This document shows positions 52,507 through 61,604 of a stretch of 64,000 nt of DNA, one piece after another; position 1 is the first letter of the stretch, and every line of letters starts with the position of its first letter. The notes beneath the pieces are model-generated. The model searched no databases and was not told the DNA's origin. It saw nothing but the letters and a program-made list of their open reading frames with translations. The DNA lies in NCBI GenBank assembly GCA_029240075.1, contig JARBTQ010000002.1:1-64000 (forward strand). The letters are read 5' to 3'. The position numbers and the translations under genes were made by a program. This stretch comes from Chlamydiales bacterium. GTDB lineage: Bacteria; Chlamydiota; Chlamydiia; Chlamydiales; JARBTQ01.

Positions 52507-52951
52507 AAGTGTCATCCTTAGTCCATAACGTATAATCAATAATCGTTCTCATTTGATCAGGTGACACATATTCTGCATGGCAAAGGTATTGTCCGTCAGC
52601 CTGTAGCCGATAAACCTCCATCCCATCTACTTTTTGTTCTGGGTTTTTTAGCTCCCAAGCGATCACTTCATGGTCAACCATTCCTTTACCAATAAGATTG
52701 GTAAGCAACTTATTGTTAAGAGTAATCTCGAAGGCAGAATTAGTCTGAAATTTAAGCTCTATCTGGTTGTCTAGTTTATAGCTAGATCCTTGTATTTCAA
52801 TCTCTTGTAAAGCGCTAATTATTCCATTTTTGCTTTTGGTAACGTTCCATCTAGTGAAAAAGCTAAGCTTTTCAGCTATTCCACTAAGTTCAATAGCTCC
52901 TTTGCCTAGCCATCGCCCTGGTTTAAAGAGAAAAGGGTGTGTTGTAACCAT
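52505..52951 (-). CDS. Hypothetical protein downstream of rodA
   Basis: ORF opens at 53032 but overlaps rodA; internal ATG at 52951 (MVTTHPFLFKPGRW) fits. Confidence 0.55.
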   Translation of the reverse strand: MVTTHPFLFKPGRWLGKGAIELSGIAEKLSFFTRWNVTKSKNGIISALQEIEIQGSSYKLDNQIELKFQTNSAFEITLNNKLLTNLIGKGMVDHEVIAWELKNPEQKVDGMEVYRLQADGQYLCHAEYVSPDQMRTIIDYTLWTKDDT

Positions 52952-52952
52952 T

Positions 52953-54089
52953 TTAAAACATGAACCTTCTGCTATAAATACTTTGCAATACTCCCAATGC
53001 TGCCATTGTTGAGACCACGGAAGAGCCCCCATAACTAATTAGTATGAGAGGAAACCCTGTAATGGGTAACAAGCCTGACATCATGCCAATATTGACGATA
53101 ATGTGTGTTGCTAAATATACCGTAATTCCAGCTGCAACTAATCTAGCAAAATAATCGGGAGTTGCAGCGATCACTTGAAAACTACAATAGATAAGAGTGT
53201 AAAACAAAGCGAGTAGAAAACTCAAGCCTAATAATCCAAATTCCTCACCAAAGGCAGGAAAGACAGAATCTGTATAAGGTTCTGGTAACCAACCTCGTGC
53301 TGTATATTCTCCTTTGTTCCATCCGCTGCCTGTAATCCCACCAATTGCTATGGCTATTACAGCGTGTTGCTGGTGGTAAGTATGAGGATTGAGTCTTTTA
53401 AACTGGTATTCTTTTAAAACTAAAGTTGCATAAGGTTTGATAGTTTCATACGGGACAATATCCAAGAAGATTAATAAAATTAAGCTTAGACCTACGACTG
53501 CAATTAAATTTAGGATACGAAGAATAGTACGGTTTGCTTCCCCAAAATAAAACATGGCTAAAGTCACTGGGTAGAAGATAAGGGCAGTCCCTAAATCAGG
53601 CTGTTTCAAGATTAGAAGAAAGGGGATAAAAATAATTAATCCTGCTATAAGTGTAGTACTGACTTGATAAATATTAGAGCGATGTTTTTCTAAAAACCAA
53701 CTTAAGGTGATAATTACTATCAATTTCGATAAATCAGACGGTTGTATGCTAAAATCAGTAAAAGGTAACTTATACCAGCGATGAACGTCTTTTATAGCAG
53801 GTGTAAAAAATAAGCCAATAAGAGCAATCAAGGCAATCGTATATAAAATCCACGCCCAATCGCGTAATTTATTGTAATCGATCGAAGCAAAAAAAAGAAA
53901 AACGACCCAACCTACACCAAAAAATTTGCATTGTTTGATAACAGCTGGTGTAAAAAAAGTTTCACTACTTGCTTCTAGGTAGGATGAAGTGGTATTAGAA
54001 GAGATGACTAATACGCTAATGCACATCAGAGCTAAAATAAGAGGGATAACCCGAAAATCTATTCTTTTAAGATAGTAATAATTCCACAT
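52953..54089 (-). CDS. rodA: RodA/FtsW/SpoVE-family protein
   Basis: Multi-TM; FTDFSIQPSDLSKLIVI; KQPDLGTALIF; FPAFGEEFGLLG; GLLPITGFPLILISYGGSS. Confidence 0.94.
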   Translation of the reverse strand: MWNYYYLKRIDFRVIPLILALMCISVLVISSNTTSSYLEASSETFFTPAVIKQCKFFGVGWVVFLFFASIDYNKLRDWAWILYTIALIALIGLFFTPAIKDVHRWYKLPFTDFSIQPSDLSKLIVIITLSWFLEKHRSNIYQVSTTLIAGLIIFIPFLLILKQPDLGTALIFYPVTLAMFYFGEANRTILRILNLIAVVGLSLILLIFLDIVPYETIKPYATLVLKEYQFKRLNPHTYHQQHAVIAIAIGGITGSGWNKGEYTARGWLPEPYTDSVFPAFGEEFGLLGLSFLLALFYTLIYCSFQVIAATPDYFARLVAAGITVYLATHIIVNIGMMSGLLPITGFPLILISYGGSSVVSTMAALGVLQSIYSRRFMF

Positions 54090-54108
54090 TTGTTTTGGGG
54101 TTATCGGC

Positions 54109-54387
54109 TTAAGAGTCCTCTAATGGTAATAAATTTACAGAGTTATTATTTATACGCCAACTTTGATCAAGTTCTTTTAATCTTTGTTGGGCTGATGTTA
54201 AGCGTTTAAAAGCCTCAGCATACGAAGATTGTATCGCATGAAAATGTTTGGCAACCTGTTTAATCTCATTAATTTGTTGGTTATAGAGCGATAAGCAATT
54301 CGGCTGCTCTCGTAAAGGTCGTAAAATATCTTCTAAAATGTTTTGTGGCTTGCGTTGTTCCATAGAACCTACCAAAATGCTAAGCAT
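54109..54387 (-). CDS. Small hypothetical protein upstream of rodA
   Basis: 92 aa, intact, co-directional with rodA. Confidence 0.45.
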   Translation of the reverse strand: MLSILVGSMEQRKPQNILEDILRPLREQPNCLSLYNQQINEIKQVAKHFHAIQSSYAEAFKRLTSAQQRLKELDQSWRINNNSVNLLPLEDS

Positions 54388-54617
54388 GTATTCTTAATAA
54401 GAAGAGGTGCCAAAGGGCATCTCTAATGAAAACAATAATCTCTTCTTTTATTGAAGCAAGGTTAGATTAAGTATTCAAGTAGTATGCTTAAAAATAGTGC
54501 GGTTTTTCTCTAGAAGGCTTAATTACAATGAGAAACGACTCTTTTGTTTAATTTAAACACAGCCCCTATAAAAAAATAGAGGGACTCGTTAAAATTTTAC
54601 TTTGTATATACAGTTCT

Positions 54618-55508
54618 CTAACTTCTATTGTCTACGTTATTTGCTACTTCAGCGGAATTAGGTATAAATGAATTATGGTTGTAATTCCAGGAGATTGTAT
54701 GTTGTGGGTAATTCAAAGGCTTAGACACCTCATTGGATGTATGATTTGTTGTGGAAATACTAAAATCTTTAATGCCACCTACAAAACTTTCAAAGCATCG
54801 TAATGCACATAGCTCCTTTTCAAAGTATTTCCATGCAAGATGATTAGGTAATATACGGCTACCGCAACGGAGCTGTGTAAATGCGACATTTAATCTTTCA
54901 GAAGTCTGCTTTACTTCAATTTCCAACGCAACAATCATACCTAAAAGCTTAAAAGGATTTCTATACTTAGAGATGAGGATACGGAAACTATTGCAAGTAT
55001 TAGTCTCAAAAAGAGGAGTGATAGTGGTGTGTTTGAATTCTTTCTTTAAAAATTGCCCTTCCTGCATTAAGTAAGAGAACAAAATTTCTTGTGGAATATT
55101 ATTAAAGCTTAGAGGTTCTTTGGAAATATAAGCATCATTCTTATGATTTTCCATTGCCTCTAGAATTTTTATTTTTTGTCGATCCCATTTTGCTTGCTCT
55201 GCAAGGTATTCTGTTTGTAAGACTGCAAATTGCTGCCGAGATTGTTTCACGTTTTCAGGAGTTTGCAGTAAATCCAAATTTAAAAGCCAGGGGATAAAAG
55301 CAGTAAATAGGGCTATGAAAAATAGACCAACTTTCTTCCATGCAATATTTGAAGTTGTATCTGAGGGAGGAAGCTCTATCGGTTGAACCGCCTGGTAAGG
55401 GGTAGCTACCTCTACAATTTCAGGTAATTCTGTAACTAGTTCAGTGTCGCATAAGGAGCATTTTTTATTAGTGGGTGAATTAAACGCACCACAAAGAGGG
55501 CAATCCAT
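54618..55508 (-). CDS. Zinc-ribbon membrane protein, hypothetical
   Basis: N-term CPLCGAFNSPTNKKCSLC, one TM (VGLFFIALFTAFIPWLL). Confidence 0.6.
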   Translation of the reverse strand: MDCPLCGAFNSPTNKKCSLCDTELVTELPEIVEVATPYQAVQPIELPPSDTTSNIAWKKVGLFFIALFTAFIPWLLNLDLLQTPENVKQSRQQFAVLQTEYLAEQAKWDRQKIKILEAMENHKNDAYISKEPLSFNNIPQEILFSYLMQEGQFLKKEFKHTTITPLFETNTCNSFRILISKYRNPFKLLGMIVALEIEVKQTSERLNVAFTQLRCGSRILPNHLAWKYFEKELCALRCFESFVGGIKDFSISTTNHTSNEVSKPLNYPQHTISWNYNHNSFIPNSAEVANNVDNRS

Positions 55509-55635
55509 AATCGCTATCTAAATTTACAATTTTTTAAGTCATATAAGTAGTTCTCTTGTACAAATTATTTTAGGAGTCATTCAGAGTATCCAAATATAAG
55601 TTATACAAGATTTGTAATGTCTTGAAATTTCTAAA

Positions 55636-56808
55636 CTATCTCTTTAGCCTTTTTATAGCAACTAGTAGATCATCTATCTTGTCAGTTCTTTCCCAATAGA
55701 AATCAGGGTTGTTACGTCCAAAATGTCCCCCATAGGCTGTTTGTCTGTAAATAGGGCGCTTTAATTGTAACATTTCAATGATCCCTTTAGGTGAAAGATC
55801 AAAGACTTCAGTTATAGCCTGGCTTATAGTCTTCTCCTCAACTAGGCCTGTTCCAAAAGTATCAACTTTCAAAGATACAGGATAAGGGACTCCAATTGCA
55901 TATGAAACTTGAATTTCGCAACGCTTGGCGAGTTTAGCAGCTATAATATTTTTTGCAACATAACGTGCTGCATAGCAAGCAGATCTGTCTACTTTGGAGG
56001 GGTCTTTCCCTGAAAAGGCTCCACCTCCGTGCCTTCCCATACCCCCATAGCTATCTACAATAATTTTTCTACCAGTTAACCCACAATCTGCAGCAGGTCC
56101 TCCCTGGACAAAACGTCCAGTAGGGTTGACGAAAAATCGAGTATCTTTGTCTATAAATTTTTGTGGTATAACTTCATAAGCTAATTCTTTCATGTCTTTA
56201 GTGATCTGCGCATGAGTTACCACATCTTGATGTTGCGTTGAAATAACGACAGCATCAACTCTTATAGGAAGATGCATCTCATTATATTCAACCGTTACCT
56301 GCGTTTTGCCATCTGGCCTTAAATAAGGGATTTTATGGGAGATTCGAGCTTCTAAAAGTTTATTAGTTAGTCCATGGGCAAGGCTAATTGGTAGTGGCAT
56401 AAAAGAGTCAGTTTCATCACAAGCAAATCCAAACATTAAACCTTGGTCTCCAGCACCTTGTGCTCCATAAAGAGCTTGTTGCTCGTTTACTCCCTGGGCG
56501 ATATCGGGTGATTGTTTGTTAATCGTGCATATGACACCACATGAACGATAGTCAAAACCTATTGCGGAGTCGTTATAGCCAATCTCTTTGATTGTTTCTC
56601 TTGCAATCTGTTGGTAGTCAATTTGAGCTGTAGTTGTGATTTCTCCAGCCATAACAACTAATCCTGTACTTACTAAAACCTCACATGCTACACGCGCATT
56701 TGGATCTTGTAGTAAGCAATGATCGAGCACAGCGTCAGATATTTGGTCTGCGATTTTGTCGGGATGCCCGCGCGCTACCGATTCTGAAGTAAAAAGTATT
56801 TTTGCCAT
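55636..56808 (-). CDS. metK: S-adenosylmethionine synthetase
   Basis: [63 protein letters not shown]. Confidence 0.98.
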   Translation of the reverse strand: MAKILFTSESVARGHPDKIADQISDAVLDHCLLQDPNARVACEVLVSTGLVVMAGEITTTAQIDYQQIARETIKEIGYNDSAIGFDYRSCGVICTINKQSPDIAQGVNEQQALYGAQGAGDQGLMFGFACDETDSFMPLPISLAHGLTNKLLEARISHKIPYLRPDGKTQVTVEYNEMHLPIRVDAVVISTQHQDVVTHAQITKDMKELAYEVIPQKFIDKDTRFFVNPTGRFVQGGPAADCGLTGRKIIVDSYGGMGRHGGGAFSGKDPSKVDRSACYAARYVAKNIIAAKLAKRCEIQVSYAIGVPYPVSLKVDTFGTGLVEEKTISQAITEVFDLSPKGIIEMLQLKRPIYRQTAYGGHFGRNNPDFYWERTDKIDDLLVAIKRLKR

Positions 56809-57071
56809 AATTCACTTCCCATGTAATGTCTAATGTGAGCACTAAGTGCGACTATAAGGTGAATAATTTTGACTATATCGTTCCGGCTGACAATTGCCAA
56901 GTAAAAGTTAACTATAGAGTTCTTGCAGCAATAATTGTGGAAAGCTCTATACTGTCAAGTGATAGTTAGTTTAGAAGAAAAAATTTAATATAGTTGACCT
57001 TTTTAAAAAAAAATCCTTATTAGATACTGATTTATAGCGTAAACGCAGCTTCAACAATTTAAGCGAGAATT

Positions 57072-59294
57072 ATGACTTATCTAAAAACAATCATACTTAC
57101 ACTTTTTGTTCTTATTATTACCCTTACAGGATGGATGCTTCTCAAGTTTGATGCTAATTATGAGTTGAAGCTAGCGATGGAGAGTTTTTTAAAAGCAGAC
57201 TATACCGCTGCAGAGCAGAAATTAGAAAAGCTAAAGCAAACTCTCCCTGCTGCTCGAATTTACCTCTATGAATCCTACATAGCTTTGCAGCAGGGAGATT
57301 TGTTAAAACAACAAGATCTTTTGCAGCAAGCTTTTGCTCAGATTGATAGTATTAAAGAGCAAGAATTAATTTTGGAAATACAGATTAACAAAGCCTTGAA
57401 TGCTTTTCTTCAACAAAAAAGTGAGGCGATGGCACTACCTCTGCAATTCATTTTAGATGTTGACCCCCAAAATGGATATGTACAATTTTTGGCAGGTCTC
57501 CGCTATTACTTACAGCATCAATATGAAGAAGCCTTGACTATCTGGCAGAAAACTTATCAACAAAAAGCTTTTTCCCCTTGGATGAAGCGTTGCTTTGAAA
57601 CTATTTTCACACCAAATTGGAGAACGTTATTTCAGGTTCGTTGTTATATTGAACAAGGTGATACTGGACAAGCTAAGAACCTACTAGAACATATGATAGC
57701 GGTGTCTTCACATGAGGAAACAGAACAAATACAATTTCTCATGGGACTGAATTATCTTAAAGAGGCGGATGGAAAGCCTTTAGCAGTGGCTTTACCTTAT
57801 TATCAATTAGCACAATCGTACTTTGAAAAAGTCGCTCTTTATCAGCCGAAATACCAGGTCGATAGGCAACGGATCATAACCTTGTTAGAAAATATCGCTA
57901 TTCAGTCCTTACAGCAGAAACATTACTCTTCTATGGCTTTTTTTACGCATGCCTTAGAAAAATGGGAATCTTCTAGCTCTATTGCTAAGATCGCAGAAAG
58001 TTTGATTATTCATCTAAAAGAAGAGGTTGCTTTAGGTAATTCTCAGAACATCCAAACTCTTTATTTAGCTTTAAAACAAACCTTTATTGATGATAAGTTG
58101 CGTAAAGAATTAGGACGAGATCTTAGTGAATTAGCATGGCACTTAGTGCGTGAAAGAAAGATCGACTCACTAGATAAAGCATGGGATGTAGTAATCAGCT
58201 TTGCTCCCTATCCCCAAGACCTAACAAGAAAGATCAGTGAGCAAATACAGGCGATGATTTTAGACATATGCTCTAGCAATACCAAAGGTATTGTATTAGA
58301 AACACAACCCTATATCTCTTTTCTTGATCGTATAGAGCAAAATCTGAAATATAGACTGACTTTTGCTTTAAATTGGATTGCGACCCTAGGGGAATTTTGG
58401 AACCAAGATCCTAATCAAGCTTCTGAAGCCTTGTCATTACTCAAAGTTGCAGCGAATTTCCCACAATTTTCTGAACGTAATGAATCAAATGAATTAGCAC
58501 AGAATATTCTAAAAATTCTTTATTCCCATTTACAACAAAAAGGTTCAACAGAGTTTTTAAGGATAAATGATACCGCTTTAAATGACTTTAACCTTACCTC
58601 TCTTAAAACAACACACTGGAAGTCTGGAGACAAAGCTTTAATATTAAAAGAGGCAAATAACTACTTTATTGAGAAACGCTTTGCTGTTGCAGCAGTGTTA
58701 GCTCAATGGGTTTTAAGATTTAATCCTTATAATGAACAAGCCAAATTAATTTGTGGATTAAGTGCTTATTACCAAAAAGAATATGTTAAGTGTTTAACCG
58801 TTTTAACAGACGTTAACAGTAAGGCAAACGAAGTCCTGGAAGCTATAGGACTTAGTCTAGTTATGACAGGACAAGTTGACGCTGGAAAATTAGCTCTTGC
58901 GCAATTAGCACAGTATGCTCCTATCAGTGATCGTGTCTATACTGAGATTGGATATAGAGAGTTTTCGATAGGGAAATATCCAGAAAGCTACCAATACTTT
59001 ACACGTATTAAAGAAAAAGAAAGCTCTGAAGTTGCGATGCTGTGCTATCTAGCATATAAACTCAAGCAATGGGATAAAGTTGTGGCTTACTTCTATCAAT
59101 TACCCCAATTGTACCAATTGATACATGAATTGCAAATAATTGCAATTAATAGCCTTAATCGAATAGGGAAGTATGACAAAGCCCTGTTGATTAAAGAAAC
59201 CATGCAAAAAGAAAATTCGCCCCCAGATTACGCTTTACCAACAGCCTTTGCTTCATTTAAAAATCAGTATTGGACACATATCGATTTAGAATAG
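57072..59294 (+). CDS. TPR-repeat protein with N-terminal TM
   Basis: 740 aa; N-term LKTIILTLFVLIITLTGWMLL followed by repeated TPR-like helices. Confidence 0.75.
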   Translation: MTYLKTIILTLFVLIITLTGWMLLKFDANYELKLAMESFLKADYTAAEQKLEKLKQTLPAARIYLYESYIALQQGDLLKQQDLLQQAFAQIDSIKEQELILEIQINKALNAFLQQKSEAMALPLQFILDVDPQNGYVQFLAGLRYYLQHQYEEALTIWQKTYQQKAFSPWMKRCFETIFTPNWRTLFQVRCYIEQGDTGQAKNLLEHMIAVSSHEETEQIQFLMGLNYLKEADGKPLAVALPYYQLAQSYFEKVALYQPKYQVDRQRIITLLENIAIQSLQQKHYSSMAFFTHALEKWESSSSIAKIAESLIIHLKEEVALGNSQNIQTLYLALKQTFIDDKLRKELGRDLSELAWHLVRERKIDSLDKAWDVVISFAPYPQDLTRKISEQIQAMILDICSSNTKGIVLETQPYISFLDRIEQNLKYRLTFALNWIATLGEFWNQDPNQASEALSLLKVAANFPQFSERNESNELAQNILKILYSHLQQKGSTEFLRINDTALNDFNLTSLKTTHWKSGDKALILKEANNYFIEKRFAVAAVLAQWVLRFNPYNEQAKLICGLSAYYQKEYVKCLTVLTDVNSKANEVLEAIGLSLVMTGQVDAGKLALAQLAQYAPISDRVYTEIGYREFSIGKYPESYQYFTRIKEKESSEVAMLCYLAYKLKQWDKVVAYFYQLPQLYQLIHELQIIAINSLNRIGKYDKALLIKETMQKENSPPDYALPTAFASFKNQYWTHIDLE

Positions 59295-59356
59295 GCCTAT
59301 TTTAGGCCTGTTCTCTTGAATGCCTCTACAACTAATTACTAGCAAGGTACTGAGCT

Positions 59357-59475
59357 TTATTTTTGTTTTTTAATCTTAATGAAGCTTTGAATTATAGAAA
59401 TAGTTTGTAGATCTTCTTCTAAGAGATTTTGATAGAGCTCATCAGATTGTCTTTGATCAATTATGATATAATACC
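59357..59475 (-). pseudogene. 3' relic of an F-box/LRR-type gene
   Basis: Minus-strand IIDQRQSDELYQNLLEEDLQTISIIQSFIKIKKQK* aligns with KLDQTQVDALYQNLSLEDLKIISQINKFIEIVKTR* of 60574..61479. Confidence 0.75.
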
Positions 59476-59506
59476 TTTTTGCACTTTAATGCCCTTTAGG
59501 TTTTTT

Positions 59507-60361
59507 TTAGGGCCATGAAGAGTGTTTATAAATATTTATGAAGTCTTCAATTTTATGAATCATCTCTAGATCTTCTTCCAAGAGATTTCGATAAAGTTCA
59601 CGAATTTGGCTTTGATCAGTCGCTATATAAACGTTGTTCTTATTTTGTTGGATGAGTTTTATGCTCTTCTTGGCTAAGCTTATACCCGTAATAGGATTAC
59701 TCCGAATATTTATTTTTATACTTTCTCTATGTCTATCCTCTAGCTTATGTGTTAGCTTCACAAAATTCGGAACGGATGTGAGCTCATTACAAGATCAATC
59801 TAATTTAAAAATTTTCATGCGATATAACTGGGGAGGAATTTCATATAAATTTTGAGAGCTTAAATCTATCTCATACTGTCCATTGAGATTATTGCTATCA
59901 AGCCAAGTATTCAAGCAATTTATGCGCTGGATTGTATTGAGTCTCTTATATTCCATAAGTTTATTCAAATTAGTTGCGTCATTAGAATCTATCTGTAGAC
60001 ATAACTTTAACAAAGCTTTCTGTCGGCTTATTAAATGCTGCTTGCATTCTTTTGCAAGGTTTGGTTTTTCTTTAAATTTCTGAAACCATGGCTGTGCTAC
60101 AGGTAAAAGTGGATTTTCTAAAATTCTTTTCCAAATAGTACTGCTCAGAAATAGTTTTTTCCACTTTCTGTTAACTAATGCTAGTTTAGATGCTTCACTT
60201 GGGGTTTGAGGACAAGACTCAAGTATATATAATTCAATCTCTCGAGGGATATTCCTTTCAAAATAATCGTGCTCATCTGTCTCAACTTCTTGATCAAATT
60301 GTACTGCCATACATTGATGAAAGGGATTAAAATAACCCATTATATCTGTTAGAATTTGCAT
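59507..60361 (-). pseudogene. F-box/LRR-type gene interrupted by one in-frame TGA (59795-59797)
   Basis: 188-aa and 84-aa ORFs are in the same frame: ...YRMKIFKLD*SCNELTSVPNFVKL... vs YRMEVYRLDLSCNNLTAAPSLIRL in the neighbour. Confidence 0.85.
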
Positions 60362-60573
60362 GCATTCCCCTTTTTAGTAAGAAATAATTAATTGCACATT
60401 AGAGAAGTTGCTGATTCTTTTCATCTTCATTTTTTGAAGTTTGAAAGGAGGAACATGAAAACTATCTAATACTCCAACTTAAGCTGCATAAAGTTTTAAG
60501 CACAGCACGGTAATAGATAATTAAATATCCCTCAAAGAAAATAATCATCTGTAACTAAACGTTTGAAATGATT

Positions 60574-61416
60574 TTAACGAGTTTTAACAATCTCTATAAA
60601 TTTGTTGATCTGGGAGATAATCTTTAGATCTTCTAGCGAAAGGTTTTGATAGAGAGCGTCAACTTGTGTTTGATCAAGTTTTATAGAAGCATTGAATCTT
60701 TGATTCTGCATAGCTTGGCGTGCCAATTTTATACACTCTTCAGCTAGGCTAATACCCTTAATAGGATTACGGTGGATGTCTATGTTTGTTATTCCATTAC
60801 ATATTAGCCTTATAAGACTCGGAGCAGCTGTGAGGTTATTACAAGACAAATCCAATCTGTAGACTTCCATGCGATATAACTGAGAGGGGACTTCGTATAG
60901 ATTTTGGTTGCTTAAATCCATACCACTATATTCTTTGGAGAACTTTTTACTATTGAGCCAAGTATTCAGATAATCGATTCCTTGTACTGTATTAAGTTTT
61001 TTGCGCTCTATTTCTTCAGCTAAAGCGATAGCAAGATCAAAATTTATCTCTTCGCATAATTCTAGCAAAATTCTTTGTTGGCTCATTAAATGCTGCTTGC
61101 ATTCCTTTGCAAGGTATGGCCTTTCCTTAAATTGCTGAAACCATGACTGTGCCACAGGTAAAATTGAATTTTCTAAAATCCTTTTCCAGACAGTATCGCT
61201 CAGAAATAGCTTTTTCCACTTTTTACTGACTAATGCCAGTTTAGCTGCATCACTCGGGGTCTGGTAGCAAAGCTCAAAAATTTTTACTTCAATCTTTAGA
61301 GGAGCATTTTTTCCAAAATAATCGAACTCCTCTACTTCGATTTCCTGTTCAAATTGTTGTGCAGTGCATTGGTAAAAAGGATTATAATATTTCATTACAT
61401 TTCTTAAAGCTTGCAT
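60574..61416 (-). CDS. F-box-like and leucine-rich-repeat-like protein, putative effector (ORF opens at 61479)
   Basis: APLKIEVKIFELCYQTPSDAAKLALVSKKWKKLFLSDTVWKRIL (F-box-like); MDLSNQNLYEVPSQLYRMEVYRLDLSCNNLTAAPSLI (LRR-like). Confidence 0.65.
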   Translation of the reverse strand: MQALRNVMKYYNPFYQCTAQQFEQEIEVEEFDYFGKNAPLKIEVKIFELCYQTPSDAAKLALVSKKWKKLFLSDTVWKRILENSILPVAQSWFQQFKERPYLAKECKQHLMSQQRILLELCEEINFDLAIALAEEIERKKLNTVQGIDYLNTWLNSKKFSKEYSGMDLSNQNLYEVPSQLYRMEVYRLDLSCNNLTAAPSLIRLICNGITNIDIHRNPIKGISLAEECIKLARQAMQNQRFNASIKLDQTQVDALYQNLSLEDLKIISQINKFIEIVKTR

Positions 61417-61604
61417 AGATTCCTCTCTTGGATAAGAAAAAATTAACCGCACATTAGAGCAGTTGCTTATTTTTTTCATTTACTTTTTTCGGTACTGAAA
61501 GTGAAAATAGGATGTTTATCTATCGCTCTTATTTAAGATGTGTAGAGCTCAGGCTCTGTGCAGTAAATTTATAATTAAACGAATATCCCCTTTTTAATAA
61601 CCTT

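Noticed and set aside
59289-59313. Hairpin GAATAGGCCTA-TTT-TAGGCCTGTTC at the end of the TPR gene as a special regulatory element
   Set aside because: It overlaps the stop codon and most simply acts as a terminator or structural stem; no further evidence.
59795-59797. In-frame TGA as selenocysteine or recoding site
   Set aside because: No SECIS-like hairpin was apparent and the paralogue has Leu, so a nonsense mutation is simpler.
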